Shown here: positions 1-12,097 of the stretch, one piece after another
How positions within the stretch are numbered: position 1 is the stretch's first letter
Layout of the letters: each line of letters opens with the position of its first letter
Assembly (NCBI GenBank): GCA_038380435.1
Contig: JAWZYU010000019.1
Span: 21,353,801 to 21,417,800, forward strand
Direction of reading: 5' to 3'
DNA length: 64,000 bases
Source of the DNA: Ryuthela nishihirai
Lineage: Eukaryota; Arthropoda; Arachnida; Araneae; Heptathelidae
Position numbers and translations under genes: made by a program
Notes under the pieces: model-generated
Told to the model about the DNA's origin: nothing
Database searches by the model: none
What the model saw: the letters and a program-made list of their open reading frames with translations, nothing else

Positions 1-184
1 CGCAAGTCATTATTACGGTCCCTGAGAAACATTCAGTTATCCGTCTGCAGTCGATTGAATTGGACACAGGCCTATCAGCGCCATACGTAAGATTTTTTGG
101 TGCTCCCTGTTCAACTTAGGATTACAATGAATCAATAAATTTGGCACCCTCTGCAGTCGCACCGCTTAATCATACTTAAAGTCG

Positions 185-276
185 ACCCTGGACTTTCTAC
201 TGTGGCATATAAACTGACAAGCTCCTGTCAGACCTCTGTGGCAAGCAACTGCTTGAGGGGGTGTTATTTTGAATTG
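185..276 (+). repeat. SINE2 fragment (3' body)
   Basis: This matches the body of SINE2, the tRNA-headed repeat seen fuller at 57324-57518. It carries the 'gcatataaactgacaRgctcctgtcagacctctgtggcaag' region and the 'gcttgaggg' 3' box. The tRNA-like head is missing, so the copy is truncated or old. Confidence 0.7.
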
Positions 277-2430
277 GACTGTGAATGCTTACCTTTAAGA
301 TGATCCGGAAATCCTAACATAGCCCACAGCAATCACATATATTTTGTTAGACCTTGAGACAGCAAAAGTTGTGGGAGATGTGACGCCCACTGGACTCCGT
401 TGTACAATCGCATCTCTGGGATTAACTCTCTGGGATTAACATGCTCTTGTTTAACTTTCAGCGACATCAGCGGCACTTGTATGGAAAGGAGGATTCTTAG
501 TCGCGTTAAGAAGTTATTTTACTCCTGTTAAATATACAGTTCCAGGCCCAGGCCCATATCTAGAAAAATATAAAGTGGGGAGGGTGGGGCAGTGACTCAT
601 TCGAGCCAGGAAAAAGTAAAAAGGCATTTGGAGAGATCACCATCTGGGAGAAGAAGTTAAAAGATTCTCAGCCATCTATGAAATGTTATCTGGATTTCCA
701 TTGCAATAAAACATTTTCCACTACGTTTTAAAAGTTTTTAGATTTTTTCTTGAAAAATGTTTAAATATGCATAAGTTTAATTATTCTTTGGCCCCAATAC
801 CTAGGGCCCATTACCTATTTTTCTAAGAGTAAGGGCCCTTTTTATTTTTTACCTATTGTTCTAGGGGTAAGAACCCTTTGAGAACAAAGGGTCCTTACCC
901 ATAGATCTGTCTATGTACGGTTCTATTGTGTTTTACGTTGTGTCAAAATATTTTTTGTTTTCTTCATCATTATATATAATTTTTATTTCTTTTATATTTT
1001 GAATAATGAATAAAGTAATCTGTGTTTTGGAACACCCATTTAATAAATTAAGGAAAACTTCGCAGTGAAAATTTAGAAACAGACACCCTTTTTCCTGCCG
1101 ATTCAGGGAATCGGCAGAAATTTGTTTCAGGAGGGGGATATACACTGCACGACATTGAAATTGCCCCATCCAGGAGGAGTTAGGGGATAGGGGTGAAATG
1201 TAGCACACACTTAGCAATACATTTTGGCATACCATGATTTAATTTGCAGCCACTTACAGGGGTTGGAAGATGAGATAATGCAGCACAATGTGACTGCCTC
1301 AGTAGGTGATTGCACCGCCGTGAATGGCAATATAGGCAGCAATACTGTGTGGCATGGAGTCATACAGTCGACAGATATGGCACACCAAACAGCGTTGTCA
1401 AAGAATTGCACACCAAGCAACGTTGACTTTCTCCCATAATTCATCGAGATCACTTTCAATGTCGAGCAGTGCATTTCAGAAGTATTTATATTCGTTGCTA
1501 AGTTTCATTTTAGTCTAAAGAATTTAAAAGTTATTTCAATCTCGGAATCGAAAGTCTGTAATAAATCAAATCAATTTCTTTCTACCAAATTAAAGCTACC
1601 TGTGAGTTGTTATTCTAAATACCGGAAAATAGATAAGGTAAGAATTAGCAAAAAAAAAAGAAAAAACGGTTTACTTTATTTCCATTAATTATTAGCTAGA
1701 AAAATAGCGGAGCAAAGTCTTTGTGCTATTTCAAAGCCAGATAGGTTCACATTCAAATTAATTATGAATGGTGAAGGATAGGCCTGGGTTTTCCCTATAC
1801 GATTTGCTTTTAGCTGAATGGTTGCGTAGAAACTGAAATGGAAAGGCGGGGCCGCCAAAGAAATTTATAATCAATAACGTATGTATAACCAAAACAAAAA
1901 AAATATATATGCTATATACTTACCATTGACGTAGGTTAGCTTACCGCGGAACTGTGCTGCCCTCATGTGGCAAGTCCTGAAGCTTCTTATACGCGCTTGT
2001 TAACATGGGAATTCGCGGAAATCGTCCGGCATTCCCATTATGTAGGCACCGGGGGGGAACAGCGAAGTAGTTCCAAGTTAAGTCACTGGTTGCTATGCAG
2101 GCGTTTTTTGGGTATCATCATGTCTGACCATGTGTCCAATGGGAGTTGAGCTTTTACACTCCTTTATCTGTGGTTCGTTCGCTCTAAAGGCGCTATATAG
2201 ATTGAGGTTGGCCACCTCAAAATTGAACGCCATGTTTTGTCGTCGCTCGGATTCTTTGTAGTGCAAAGCTGAATGGTATTGCACGGATACTTATGGATTC
2301 CGGAAAAGGGTAGAGTAATATTTGATACAGATTTCAGTGCTCACGATTGGAAGCACTTTAGAAAATGACTAAAAGGAAAAGTAAATTTTACTGCTTTTTT
2401 TTAAAAAAAAAAGAGATATAATTTTGCTTT
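277..2430. other. gene-free stretch with one hairpin
   Basis: I see no ORF with a recognisable domain here. The sequence is AT-rich. The only structured site is the hairpin at 865-900, just after a 'gggcccattacctatttttcta' motif that recurs in altered form between 790 and 865. Confidence 0.5.
865..900. repeat. short imperfect palindrome (hairpin)
   Basis: The arms at 865-880 (gggtaagaaccctttg) and 885-900 (caaagggtccttaccc) are reverse complements with one mismatch, and the loop is 4 nt. The neighbouring 'tagggcccattacct' and 'taagggccctt' motifs are variants of the same word, so this may be the tip of a decayed foldback element. Confidence 0.6.
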
Positions 2431-3340
2431 GTTGTCTGTCCGTCTGTAGACATCGAACTTTTTTGTTTATACAGAAAAATAAAATAATATTTTTGCGTTG
2501 GATATATATTAATGAAATATTACGATTTACATTTTCCACATCTCTCAAAAGTTATAACTGCGCCCACTAACGGTGGAAAAAGTTGAAAATATCAAACGAA
2601 TATTCCAAACGACGTAGTTAGGTTAGAAGTTTGAAATTTTGGTGTTGAAATGTGAAGGTTACGAAGTTGCCATTAGCAACAATCACGTGACCCTTTAGAA
2701 CAGGGTGGGTGGGAAATAACTTTACTTTACCAGAAAACTGTATGTTTTTAGAGATAAATTAAAAATTCTTTATGGGTAGGTTCTATTGAGGAAATATAAC
2801 AATTTGCATTTTTTTTTTTTCGAATCTCCCAAAAGCTATAATTGCGCTCTATAGCGGTGGAAAAAATCCCAAAAATTTAAAACGAATATTACAAACGATA
2901 TAGTTATGCTAGAAATATGAAATTTTGGTCGTGGGATGTGACAGTCTTAAAGTTTCCATTGACAACAATGAGTTGACTCCTACGCCTAAGGTAGGTAGGA
3001 AACAGAATGGTTTTGTTTTAAGAGATAATTGGAAATATCCTTTTAAGTTGGTACTAATGAAATATAATTCGCATTTCCAAAGGTAGTTTTAATTTATATC
3101 ATTAATTAAATATCGAAACGGCGAAACTTTTAACGAATGTTCCAAATGATCTATTTATGGTAAAATTTTCGGCGGTAGCCTTCTATTGTGGTAGAAATTC
3201 CACTGATAGCAGTGATCTGCCCACTATTTTCTGAGGGGTGGAAGAAAAGCAAGTTTTTTAATTTAAGAACTAAAAGTCAAATACTCTTTATGTTTTATAA
3301 TTACTAATAAAATGTTACTAGTATATGCATTTTTCCCCAT
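2431..3340 (+). repeat. degenerate tandem array, left arm of a large palindrome
   Basis: At least three diverged units follow each other. Each runs through a 'gaaatattacgatttgcat'-like block, then 'tctcccaaaagctataattgcgc', 'agcggtggaaaaa', 'aacgaatattccaaacga' and 'tgaaattttggtgttgaaatgtgaaggt'. Equivalent blocks start near 2514, 2790, 3058 and 3306, so the unit is about 250-280 bp. The array opens with 'gtctgtccgtctgtagac'. The reverse-complement array at 3590-4332 completes an inverted structure. Confidence 0.7.
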
Positions 3341-3344
3341 CATA

Positions 3345-3476
3345 CATTAAAAAAATATATAAATAAATAACCCCTCAAGCAGCTGCTTGCCACAGAGGTC
3401 TAACAGGAACCTATCAGTTTCCATACTATAGTAGAAGGTCCATGAGGATGGCGGGACCTCAACAGAAAAACAACAC
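3345..3476 (-). repeat. SINE2 fragment in the palindrome centre
   Basis: The reverse complement of the SINE2 3' body begins with an (ATTT)n-type tail (aaatatataaataaataa), then 'cccctcaagcagctgcttgccacagaggtct', and ends near 'ggacctcaacagaaaaacaac'. The tRNA-like head is absent. It lies between the two array arms, so it probably inserted after they formed. Confidence 0.75.
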
Positions 3477-3589
3477 GAACTTTCATAATTAAAACTTTTA
3501 AGCAGTGAAAAAGTAGGCAAAGGAAGAACTTCATTCTCTTTGAAAACGAAATTCTCATATGCGCCAAAGGCGATATGCGTTCTTCTAGT

Positions 3590-4332
3590 CATTATACACT
3601 TTCACTACCCTCTGTCAGTGGAAATTCGAACTACTACATAATTAGTAAAATAAACTATTAATATTTTATTAATATCTGTAAACACAAAAAATGTTTATCA
3701 TTATCTCTTAAAGCAGAAAATTTGCATTTTACCAACCCCCCTTGGTATAACGGAACAAATAATTACTATTAGTGTAAACCACTTGACCATTTCACTCTAT
3801 GACCAAAAATTTAAGCTTCCATCGTAAATAAATCGTTTGCAATATTCGTTTAAAGATTTGGTATTTTTTCAGCCACTGAAGGCCGCCTTTCGAGTTTTTA
3901 TTTACCATCTTTATCACTTTTTAACATTGAAAATTCCAACTGATAGAGATTCGAAAAATGTAAATTTTAATATTTTGTTAGTACCTGTAAAACCAAAAAA
4001 AGAGAGAGTTTTTTTCGTTTGTCTCTTAAAATAAAATGTTCATTTTCTCGCCCACTTTTGGCTAAGAGGGTAAATCCTTGTTGCCATTGTAAACTTCTAA
4101 CCATAACACTCTACTACCAAAATTTCAGATTTCTAGTGTAAATTGTTTGTTTGCAATACTGATTTGAAAATTTAGCATTTTTCAGCATTTTCCACCGCTA
4201 GAGGGTGCGATTAAAGCTACTGGAAGATTTGAAAATTGCGAATCGCAATATTTCTTCGGAACCTATCCAACCCATAAATAATTTTTCATTTATCTCTAAA
4301 AGCAAAAAAATTGATTGTCTATAGAAGGACAG
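3590..4332 (-). repeat. degenerate tandem array, right arm of the palindrome
   Basis: This is the reverse complement of the 2431-3340 family: 'tttccaccgctagagggtgcgattaaagctactgg' near 4190, 'gcaatattcgtttaaa' near 3840, and equivalents of 'gaccaaaatttcagatttc'. The outer edge (about 4315-4335, 'gtctatagaaggacagac') mirrors the opening 'gtctgtccgtctgtagac' near 2434. About three units are visible. Solo relatives lie at 33125-33660 and 61500-61815. Confidence 0.65.
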
Positions 4333-4345
4333 ACAGGTGGGAAGA

Positions 4346-6330
4346 CAAACGAACAGATAACAGTTAACAGAGAGACGGTGAGACAGACGAACAAATATCG
4401 GCATAAGCAGACGATAAAGTAGAAACATTAGCTCGTTTTCCAAAACGAACCATAAAAGAAATTATTTGTTGGTTTTCAGTTAGCTCGTTTCACTTTTACA
4501 ACCGATTGCCGTCTTCTGATAGAGTTTCTTGGAAAAAATATTCATTAATTTATTTCTATGAGTGGGAATTTTTACACCCAAATGTAGCGCAGTGGGGCAT
4601 TGATAAAACATAGAAGCTTTTATAGAAAAGAAAAGTGGTAGAAACGTATAAAACTATAAGAACTGAAAGTTTTAACTAGGTACATACACTAACTCATAGG
4701 CTTTCGTCTACCTGTACCCAAAAAAATGGCGCCCATAACCCACGTGACTCAATCAAACAATGGCAGTCAATCACCGAGATAGTCAGCCTCTAACTATATA
4801 GGACCTCTTGTTCGTTCTACATTACAAGGTTTTGAGATGTCCTTCTCTAGGCTTTCTCTCTATGAGATTCCTTTTATTTTTAATATTATTAACACTATTA
4901 ATATGATTTTGATCAATAGTTGATTTTTTCGTTTTTTTTTTATCTGTGGGTGTTGCAACTGTGGGGCGCTGCTGTCGCACTTAGTAACCTAACATTCTTC
5001 TATCGCTTCTGGACCTCTTTGTTCATTGTTTTCGCTAATCACAGGCATTTCGAAGAAAGGATCACAGTCGGTCACTCTAATTTGACGACATTTGTTAATC
5101 AGAATTTCTAGCTTTAGGTAATTTGCTGCGGCAAGTGCCTCGAATGAATTAAGACAAAAGAAACAGAATACGAAAATCATTGAAAGCATGAAGAAAATAT
5201 AACCATTGAGCAGAAGCAAATTATGCACAGACATTGTACAATGGAAGTTCAATATAAGACAGAATATCGACCAGTAAAGTAAGTCATTTTGTTTTTAAAC
5301 CTTCGTTGAAATACATTTTGTGTTATGCAGTTGCTTAACACTTTTACTGTAATTCAGAACCAATCTATTGCAATAATTCCTTTTGTGTTAAGAGCTTGGA
5401 AAAAGTCTTTAATATTGATAAAAAGGAGAATAAAATAGTTCTTAACCATTGGGCACCCTTGGGATAATTGAATAAAAATAGTGATTTTATATAAATTTAT
5501 CGAGGATATGTAATGCTATTGGTTTAATAATTAACTCATTTCTAACTAGTTATTATAATGAATCGAGATTAAAACCATAAATATATCATTAAGAAATGAT
5601 ATCTGCATTTTGAAACTATACACGAGTTTATTGTAAACACGAACACAAAATTATAATTTTGAAAGACCATTAAATAACATATTAACTTATTTTTACAGAA
5701 AATTAAAAAAGCGACTAAATGCAATTTTGCTTTAATACATGGCATGTATAGATGATTATCGACTAATAAAGTTTGGAAATAAGAAACTGATTGTTGTAAA
5801 ATTTGCTAACGAATAATGAAGATGGACTATTTATACGTTTAAAAGTAATTTTCTATTATATACCGACAAGTTATTTTGCATATGCATACATTGTCATCAG
5901 TCAGTGACAATTGAAATCTCTTTTGTTGTTTACAATTATATTACGTTTTATAGCTATTTAACATATTGTAAAAGAAAATGTTGTTTTACATATTGTAAAA
6001 GAAAAAGTTGCTACGTAAAAGAAAATGTGGAAAAATTTTTTTTGAAGTGATAAAATTATAACAAGGAAAAGAACCTAGCTTTGCAATAACATAAGCAATC
6101 GTAGAAAGAATTGCAAAAATAGTGATAAATATAACAACCAGTCGTGTTAGTCTAAAACCAATCCTATTTTAAAAAATCTTATTAAGTGGAAATTCTGTTA
6201 GTCGAATTCGTGTTAGCTGTTGATTGGGCTGTAATATGCAATTTAAATATTTTTTGGCTATTACCTTTTTATTGGGGATCATTTTTGCTAATCCTGTCCA
6301 CCAGTTTATTAAAAATATCTATAACTGATC
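4346..6330. other. AT-rich gene-free stretch
   Basis: Only short, low-complexity ORFs are present and no domain is recognisable. A small local repeat (catattgtaaaagaaaa) occurs near 5960-6020. I see nothing else to annotate. Confidence 0.5.
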
Positions 6331-6505
6331 TAAGGGACCTGGGTTCGAGCCCCGGGTAAGGCATGGATGTATGTGTCGTTTTTCTGCTGAGGTCCTGCCA
6401 TCCTCTCAGACCATCTGCTACAGCATATAAACTGACAGGCTCCTGTCAGACCTCTGTGGCAAGCAGCTGCTTGAGGGGATATTTATTTATTTTTTATTTT
6501 ATTTA
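6331..6505 (+). repeat. SINE2 copy, 5'-truncated
   Basis: It begins inside the tRNA-like head ('tgatctaagggacctgggttcgagccccgg', which contains a B-box-like GGTTCGAGCCC). It continues through the body to 'gcagctgcttgaggggat' and an (ATTT)n tail. The A-box part is missing. Confidence 0.8.
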
Positions 6506-6910
6506 ATAGACTAGTCGACGTTAATTGTTTTCTCAATTTTTACATAAGATTTTTTATGTTTGGTTTTAGAGCCTCAAATCTTGTGAACTCTCACTGGAAC
6601 AAGAAGTTTAAAAAACTGATTTTCATCTTTCTGCAACATTGAAATTAACTTCAAAATTTTCGAAAATTATTGACGCTTCTATCTATTTTTAAACTAATTG
6701 AAAACTCTAGCAATTAAATTTAATCTCAAGTCATGTGTGTGATATCATCATCAGTGTGATATTATAGTTATTATGAATAGAAAAAAAATATTTGATTCAG
6801 TCTCTACTTTATTTACTCATAGGATATGTACTACACAAAATCGATTGTAATGTTTAAGACAGTAAAATATTGAAATTCTGCTGGTGATTTTAGACTCTGA
6901 CATAGAAATA

Positions 6911-7221
6911 GTGTGTTCGCTACATGGGGCACCCCCACTAGTGCTTTCCCTTCCTTTTTAATGAGGAGTTAAATAGTGGTTTTTCTGAGTACTCCTCATA
7001 GTCACCAGATGGCGCCACGGGTAAAGGGGGGTGGGGGTGGGAGGAAGGGTTTTTAATAAGGGGATTAATTAATTTTTAATTAATTGTGAATTATTAATTA
7101 TGAATATTAATAAGGGTGTGCGGACAGTTATGAATATTAATAGGGGGCGTGACCTAAGTGGGCGTGGTTTGTGACGTCATAGGGGGAAGCACTAGTGGGG
7201 TGCCCCAGGTTGCGAACACAC
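6911..7221. mobile_element. TA-flanked MITE, about 310 bp
   Basis: The ends are inverted copies: 'gtgtgttcgctacatggggcaccccc' at the left against 'gtgtgttcgcaacctggggcacccc' read from the right, continuing through 'actagtgctt.ccc' for about 40 bp. TA flanks both ends (6909-6910 and 7222-7223), as for the Tc1/mariner superfamily. There is no coding capacity. The interior has a polypurine G-rich tract, two 'tatgaatattaata' copies and a stretch of 'ttaattaatt'. Confidence 0.75.
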
Positions 7222-7269
7222 TACTCATAGATGCTATTCATGATTTGATTTCTGTGTTAATATAAGTTG

Positions 7270-7680
7270 CTGGTTTTTGTGCTCATTCAGCTTTAAAAAG
7301 ATTGAAATGTATATCATGTAAATCAAATCTTGTACTTGACAGCATGTTAAATGAAGATTCATCAAATGAATTTGTTAAAAAATTAGGGGTGGTTTAACTT
7401 ATCCACATCCTACGTTCTCAATATTGTTTTGCATAATTATCTTGTCATTCAGTAGCTTGTGTCTCCACTATTTGAAAAGCAATTTTTGTATGCATTGAAC
7501 CACAGGTGTTTGACTATAGATGTTACAATGAATATAATCGATGAAAAAGAAATTTGTTTGGCCGAAGATATTTGTACAGAAGGCCACACTTCAGAATTTG
7601 TTCGTAAATATATAGTATTGGTTTCTACAAATACATTTTTTAAAAATTATTGTAGAGAAATAAATATTGTAGAATAATAA
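7270..7680 (+). pseudogene. possible P-element/THAP9-like transposase remnant
   Basis: In broken frames the translation shows a 'KRLKCISCKSNLV' segment near 7295-7335, a 'GGLTYPHP' segment near 7387-7410, and then an open stretch of about 72 codons to 7677. A K-L-x-C-x-x-C pair followed by GGLxYP is reminiscent of the C-terminal region of P-element and THAP9-type transposases. Several frameshifts and stops separate the pieces. The assignment rests on short motifs only, so an unrelated decayed gene is possible. Confidence 0.3.
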
Positions 7681-7867
7681 AACCTGGTAAAAAAAGAAAA
7701 ATGCAAACTATTGCAAAAAAGAATCGATTAAATGTGCTAAAACGCTAAATTCGCAGTAAAGTTGTAAAACGTTTTCTGTAACCTAGTGTAAATTTATGTG
7801 GTGGTTCGAATCATAGGGTTTATGCATGTTTTTTTGTGGTTATTGCCTGTCATTTCTTAATATAAAT

Positions 7868-8045
7868 GAACTCCCCCTCAGGCAGCTGCTTGCCACGGAG
7901 GTCTGACAGGAGCTTGTCATTTATTATAGGAGGTCTGTGAGGATGGCAAGGACCTCAGCAGAAAAAAACCACAAACATCCAGGGCTCGATGCCCTGGTCC
8001 CTCAGATCAGCAGCCAAGTGCACTAACCACTCGGCCACGGGACTG
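7868..8045 (-). repeat. SINE2 copy
   Basis: It reads on the minus strand from a tRNA-like head ('gtcccgtggccgagtggttagtgcacttggctgctg', A-box-like) to the 'cagctgcctgagggg' 3' box. The B-box region is 'ccagggcatcgagccctgg', a rearranged version. Part of the body near 7919 is deleted. Confidence 0.8.
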
Positions 8046-9869
8046 CTTTCGAAATATAATGACAATATTTAGTGATATGCTTTTCACTGAACTGACCAAG
8101 TTGTGTTTCAAAAAAACAAAAGCTGTTCTCCCTTTGATAATTGAGATTGAATGATAATTGATAATTGAATGAAGTTGCAATAGTAAAAATATTTTAATGT
8201 CTATCCTTTTCGTTACATTCTTAAAGTGTTTATATTTCACAGAAAGGGTAATGATAATATAAAAAAATTATTTAATAATCAGTGATTAATACCCAATTGA
8301 TAAACTTTTTCATTTTCGTTCATGTGAAAATATATATATAAGTTGCATTTTAAATTTTTTTTACGGTTTAAAGAATGATTGAGAAATTTAGTATTTTAAA
8401 AAAACATTTGCTCAGAATGGAAATATACTAAAATTGGTGGTTTTCACATGCTTTAGTGGTTGCACAAATTAATACTCTTAAATTTCATTCAAAGTCAATT
8501 TCAAACTGTGTTTCTAATAATTTTCAGCAAAATAGTGACCATAAAAACTAGAGATTCAGTTACTAGCTACAAATATTCATATTGTATTCTCAATAATATG
8601 AATATGAAAGTGCAAATAATACTCAGTAATACTAAAAACTGAAATAGAATAAGAAAAAACTCTGTGCAGTGAACAGAACTGAAATGAGTGGTGAAGAACG
8701 AGCTCAGGACTGCCTATGGTGCTGCCATAGCTGGGTCCATTGTCCTTCCGTTACAGGAGGTGTTGATCCAACCCGTCACATGACAATTTTTCCTCTATAC
8801 GAGGGTTTCTCGAATTTTACAAAACCGGAAACCTTTTTTTTTAATCCTTTTTTCGGACAAGAAATATGAACGCATATAAAAAAACACTATTCTTTATTTC
8901 ATCTCATAAAAATGATTCATTTATTATATGTGCTCTTGATAGCTTTTAAAGAACTAAGAAGAAAATCATGCGATTTTTTTGTATATATTTCCCTAGAGCA
9001 ATTACCGGGCTCTAAACCACCATTTTGGGAAAAGATGATCTATACGCATTTTTCTCAGGAAATTTTTCATCTGGAAGTTTTTTCATTTTTTTTTCATTTT
9101 TCTTTGTGAAGTTAGTGGCTAAAATATTAAAAAAAAAACAGTGAATCGCTGTGGATGTAAAGAATAATGAAATATATTTATTTTTGACGTGAAAATTTTT
9201 GGGAAAATATTTGCAACAAATTTCTTTTTCAACGTGATGTGAAATGCAGACCCAGATGTAGAAAAAGCAGGAGGTTTGGAGTTAAGGGGAGGGGAGGCAC
9301 AAAAAGTTATTTATTAATTATTGCATATTTTTTTCAGGAATACTAATTGTTTCGTGAGGCCTAACGCGTAAACGTGGAAAATGTATAAATGATTTTGTAT
9401 TTGAAATAAAATAACATTGAAAGAAACGCGAAATTAAAAAAAAAAAAAGAAACTTGCATTAAGTCACTGATACATATAATCAACAAATATGTATAACTAA
9501 AAAAACTATAAGCGACCTTGCACTGTATTTTATTAGACATGTCTGTAATGAAGTCGGTAATATCGAAATTACACATGTAACGTAGTAAAATCCATTCCCC
9601 TTCAATATGAAATGTGAGTTTTAAAACTATGTTATATTTAAAGTTTATTACTAATAATATTACTGATGTAATGAACCTTTCCTGTGCTTAAGCAGTGGTG
9701 AACTGCAGCATAGACGCATTCCTATGGCTTCAACTCTCTAGGTGGGGGGGGGGGGGGGGGTAGCTCAAATGAATCAAAATTCGATTTTCTTCGAGCATTG
9801 TATCGAAATGAAATATTTCACAATCGATATAATGTACAATTAATTATTCACCTAGTGATTTTACTTAGG
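8046..9869. other. AT-rich gene-free stretch with a poly-G run
   Basis: No recognisable coding region is present. The notable feature is an uninterrupted run of 17 G at 9744-9760. Short ORFs near 8669 and 8912 show no motif. Confidence 0.5.
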
Positions 9870-10097
9870 TTAGTCCCGTGGCCAAGTGATTAGCACGCTT
9901 GGCTACTGATAAGAGGGCCGAGTGGTTAGCACGCTTGGCTACTGATAAGAGGGCCCTGGGCAAGGCATGGATGTTTATGTTGTTTTTCTGCTGAGATCCT
10001 GCCATCCTCACAGACCTACTATGGCATATAAACTGACAGGCTCCTGTCAGACCTCTGTGGTAAGATGTTACTTGAGAGGCTATTTTTATTTTTTTGT
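9870..10097 (+). repeat. SINE2 copy with internally duplicated tRNA head
   Basis: The element starts 'tcccgtggccaagtgattagcacgcttggctactgataagaggg'. It then repeats 'ccgagtggttagcacgcttggctactgataagaggg' before the usual body, 3' box and T-rich tail. The A-box half of the head is therefore present twice in tandem, and the B box is lost (only 'ccctgggcaaggcatgg' remains). Confidence 0.8.
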
Positions 10098-11150
10098 TTA
10101 CTACCAAATATAATGGGATGTGATTTTTTTTAAATACTCTAAAATGAACAGATATTTATTTTCTTTTATAATTAAGTTTTTGTTCATTTTTTTAGTATAT
10201 GAGAGTTTGTATAATACATATTAAATTTCCTATTTATGCATTTCTGTTATTCAATTAATTGAAGCTGCTGCATGCATAAGTTGCAAAATGCTTTGTAGAT
10301 TAAGTCTCTCCCCTTCCCTCCCACACTACCGAACAATTGGGGGCCCTCGAATTTTTTAGCCTGGCGCCTTCAGATACACTAATCTGCCACTTTTCTTTAG
10401 ACAAAGGAAACGAAAGAGTCGAAATCAAGAAGTTCTTTGTTTTCCTTCGTGACAGTTAAGGCACACCTTTTCCTTCACGCTCCACCCTATGGGTGGACAC
10501 TAATTAGTTTGTCTCCACGCTGAGTCTTTCGCCATTTCAATATCTCCTCATTACGTATGCTCTTATCAATCAAAGACCCCCTCATGGTTCTGCTGTAACC
10601 TTCAAACACCCCTCAAGGTTACGGAAGGGACGGGTGGATAGGGTGGAGTGTGGTTGGAATTCCAACAGGCATGCCGTTCACAATGATAAGCTTATTAGAG
10701 AGGATTAGTAACGATTGGTATGAGCCACTTATTGAATGGTGTGGAGGGACTTTAACATGCATAGGGTATGGCTTTTGGAGGGAAAGTCCCATAGGCCATA
10801 AACAGACTTTATGAGTCATTTAAAATATAATTACTGTGTTCATGGTTATAGGTTTATTACCCTGAAACATATATTCATTTCATTATCATTTTTTAAGCTC
10901 TTTGCCACTTGCAGAAAGGAAGTGAAACTCACGAACAAAATGACAAACAGTAAAAGTATGTAAATTAGTGGAAATGTCTGTTTTGTATTACGAAGGATCG
11001 TATTTACACCTTGAATAAATTCCTATATTTTAATAGAAACGTCGGTCGAAAATGCATCAAAAGTTAATATTTTATTGTTCTGCTTAAAAGTAATATAACA
11101 CAATGAGCTAAATGACTAGGTCACTAGGTGACGGATCAGGGAATGGACAA
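10098..11150. other. gene-free stretch
   Basis: No ORF with a recognisable domain, no terminal repeats and no strong hairpin are visible. Composition is mixed, with a locally GC-richer patch around 10600-10800. Confidence 0.4.
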
Positions 11151-11250
11151 ATGAAAACTTCCTGTCAAGGTCATATATCGTATTCTTTAACGAGCACTAG
11201 ATATAACTCTTCTGCACACTGAGCCACGGTTTAACGTCCCATCCGATGGA
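11151..11250 (-). repeat. SINE1 fragment
   Basis: A diverged piece of the SINE1 body reads 'cctgtcaaggtcatatatcgtattctttaac..gcac' followed by 'gagccacggtttaacgtcccatccgatgg'. The same blocks appear in every fuller SINE1 copy. Both ends are lost. Confidence 0.65.
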
Positions 11251-11562
11251 ATCTATCTTTTCAAGCTCAGGTCTGCCTTTCCTCCCGAGAGCATCGAGAA
11301 ATAGCAGTTAGCTGAGATGGAAAATCTCTCACTGTTTACTCAACTGAAATCTCTCACTGAAATCTCTCACTGCTTACTGAAACTGTAGAGTAAAAATGAC
11401 GAGTAAGTATGACCGATTTTTCAACAGACGATTTTCAATTGTTTTAAAAATGAAATTAAAATGAGATAAATTAATCTTTAATGTCTAAGATCAGATTTGG
11501 AGAAAGGACGGTAGGGTACAAGTTTGTTCCGGGAGGCAAAATACATAGCTAACGCCGGCCCT

Positions 11563-12097
11563 AGAAGCTTCCATCTGTCTCCTAATAGCTGACCAGTGAA
11601 TCCCATTCTTTTAAACTTCTGTGATCACTGGGCGGGGGTGGCTCAGTCGGTAGCGCGCCAGGCTCGTAATCTGTAGTTCCCAGGTTCGAGTCCAGCTGGG
11701 TCAGCGTTGAGATTTATCTCCGCAAAATTCCCCGCCCTGCCCACGGTCAGCAGGGGACATCGATGGGCTTGGAAAGGCCGCCGTCCGTCGGATGGGACGT
11801 TAAGCCGTGGCCCCGTGTGCGGGAGAGCCATACCCTGTGCACGTTAAAGAACACGCTGGATGGCCTTGACGGGAGGCTACCATCTGTCTCCCAACAGCTG
11901 TTCCAGTGGGTCCCCTCCCCCAACCTTCTCTGAGCCTTCGGGGTCCATGTGACCTGGCCATTTAGCCCATGGTGTGCAAAAAAGTGCCGCTCAGAGGTAA
12001 AACAACCCAACCCAAATCTGTGATCACTTGATGTCCTAATGAGCTTACCTGTAGACCACTGTGTGCCAAAAGTGTCTCTCAGAGGTAAAACACACCA
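11563..12097 (+). repeat. old SINE1 copy split by a younger SINE1
   Basis: The left piece ('agaagcttccatctgtctcctaatagctgaccagtg...', to 11629) and the right piece ('accactgtgtgccaaaagtgtctctcagaggtaaaac', about 12056-12090) are consecutive parts of the SINE1 3' half. The younger copy at 11630-12016 sits between them. The 5' part of the older copy is missing. Confidence 0.6.
11630..12016 (+). mobile_element. SINE1, full-length tRNA-derived SINE (copy A)
   Basis: The 5' head is tRNA-like. It has an A-box-like 'gtggctcagtcggtagcgcgcc', then 'ggctcgtaatctgtag', and a B-box 'ggttcgagtcc', which are the signals of RNA polymerase III promoters. A unique ~300-bp body follows, and the end is 'aggtaaaacaacccaaccc', a short (AACCC)n tail. 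A 12-bp target duplication, 'tctgtgatcact', lies at 11618-11629 and 12017-12028. Little divergence from copies B, C, E and L suggests recent activity. Confidence 0.9.

Noticed and set aside
1224..2284. Short overlapping ORFs on both strands
   Set aside because: No domain, no splice signals and no length above chance in AT-rich DNA.
11640..11712. A tRNA gene
   Set aside because: The tRNA-like segment is the head of SINE1, with a repeated ~300-bp body attached and no clean acceptor stem.
11643..12010. ORFs overlapping SINE1 copies (also 13029-13507, 14316-14835, 52243-52769)
   Set aside because: They are translations of SINE1 itself, repeated at every copy, with no sign of selection for protein.
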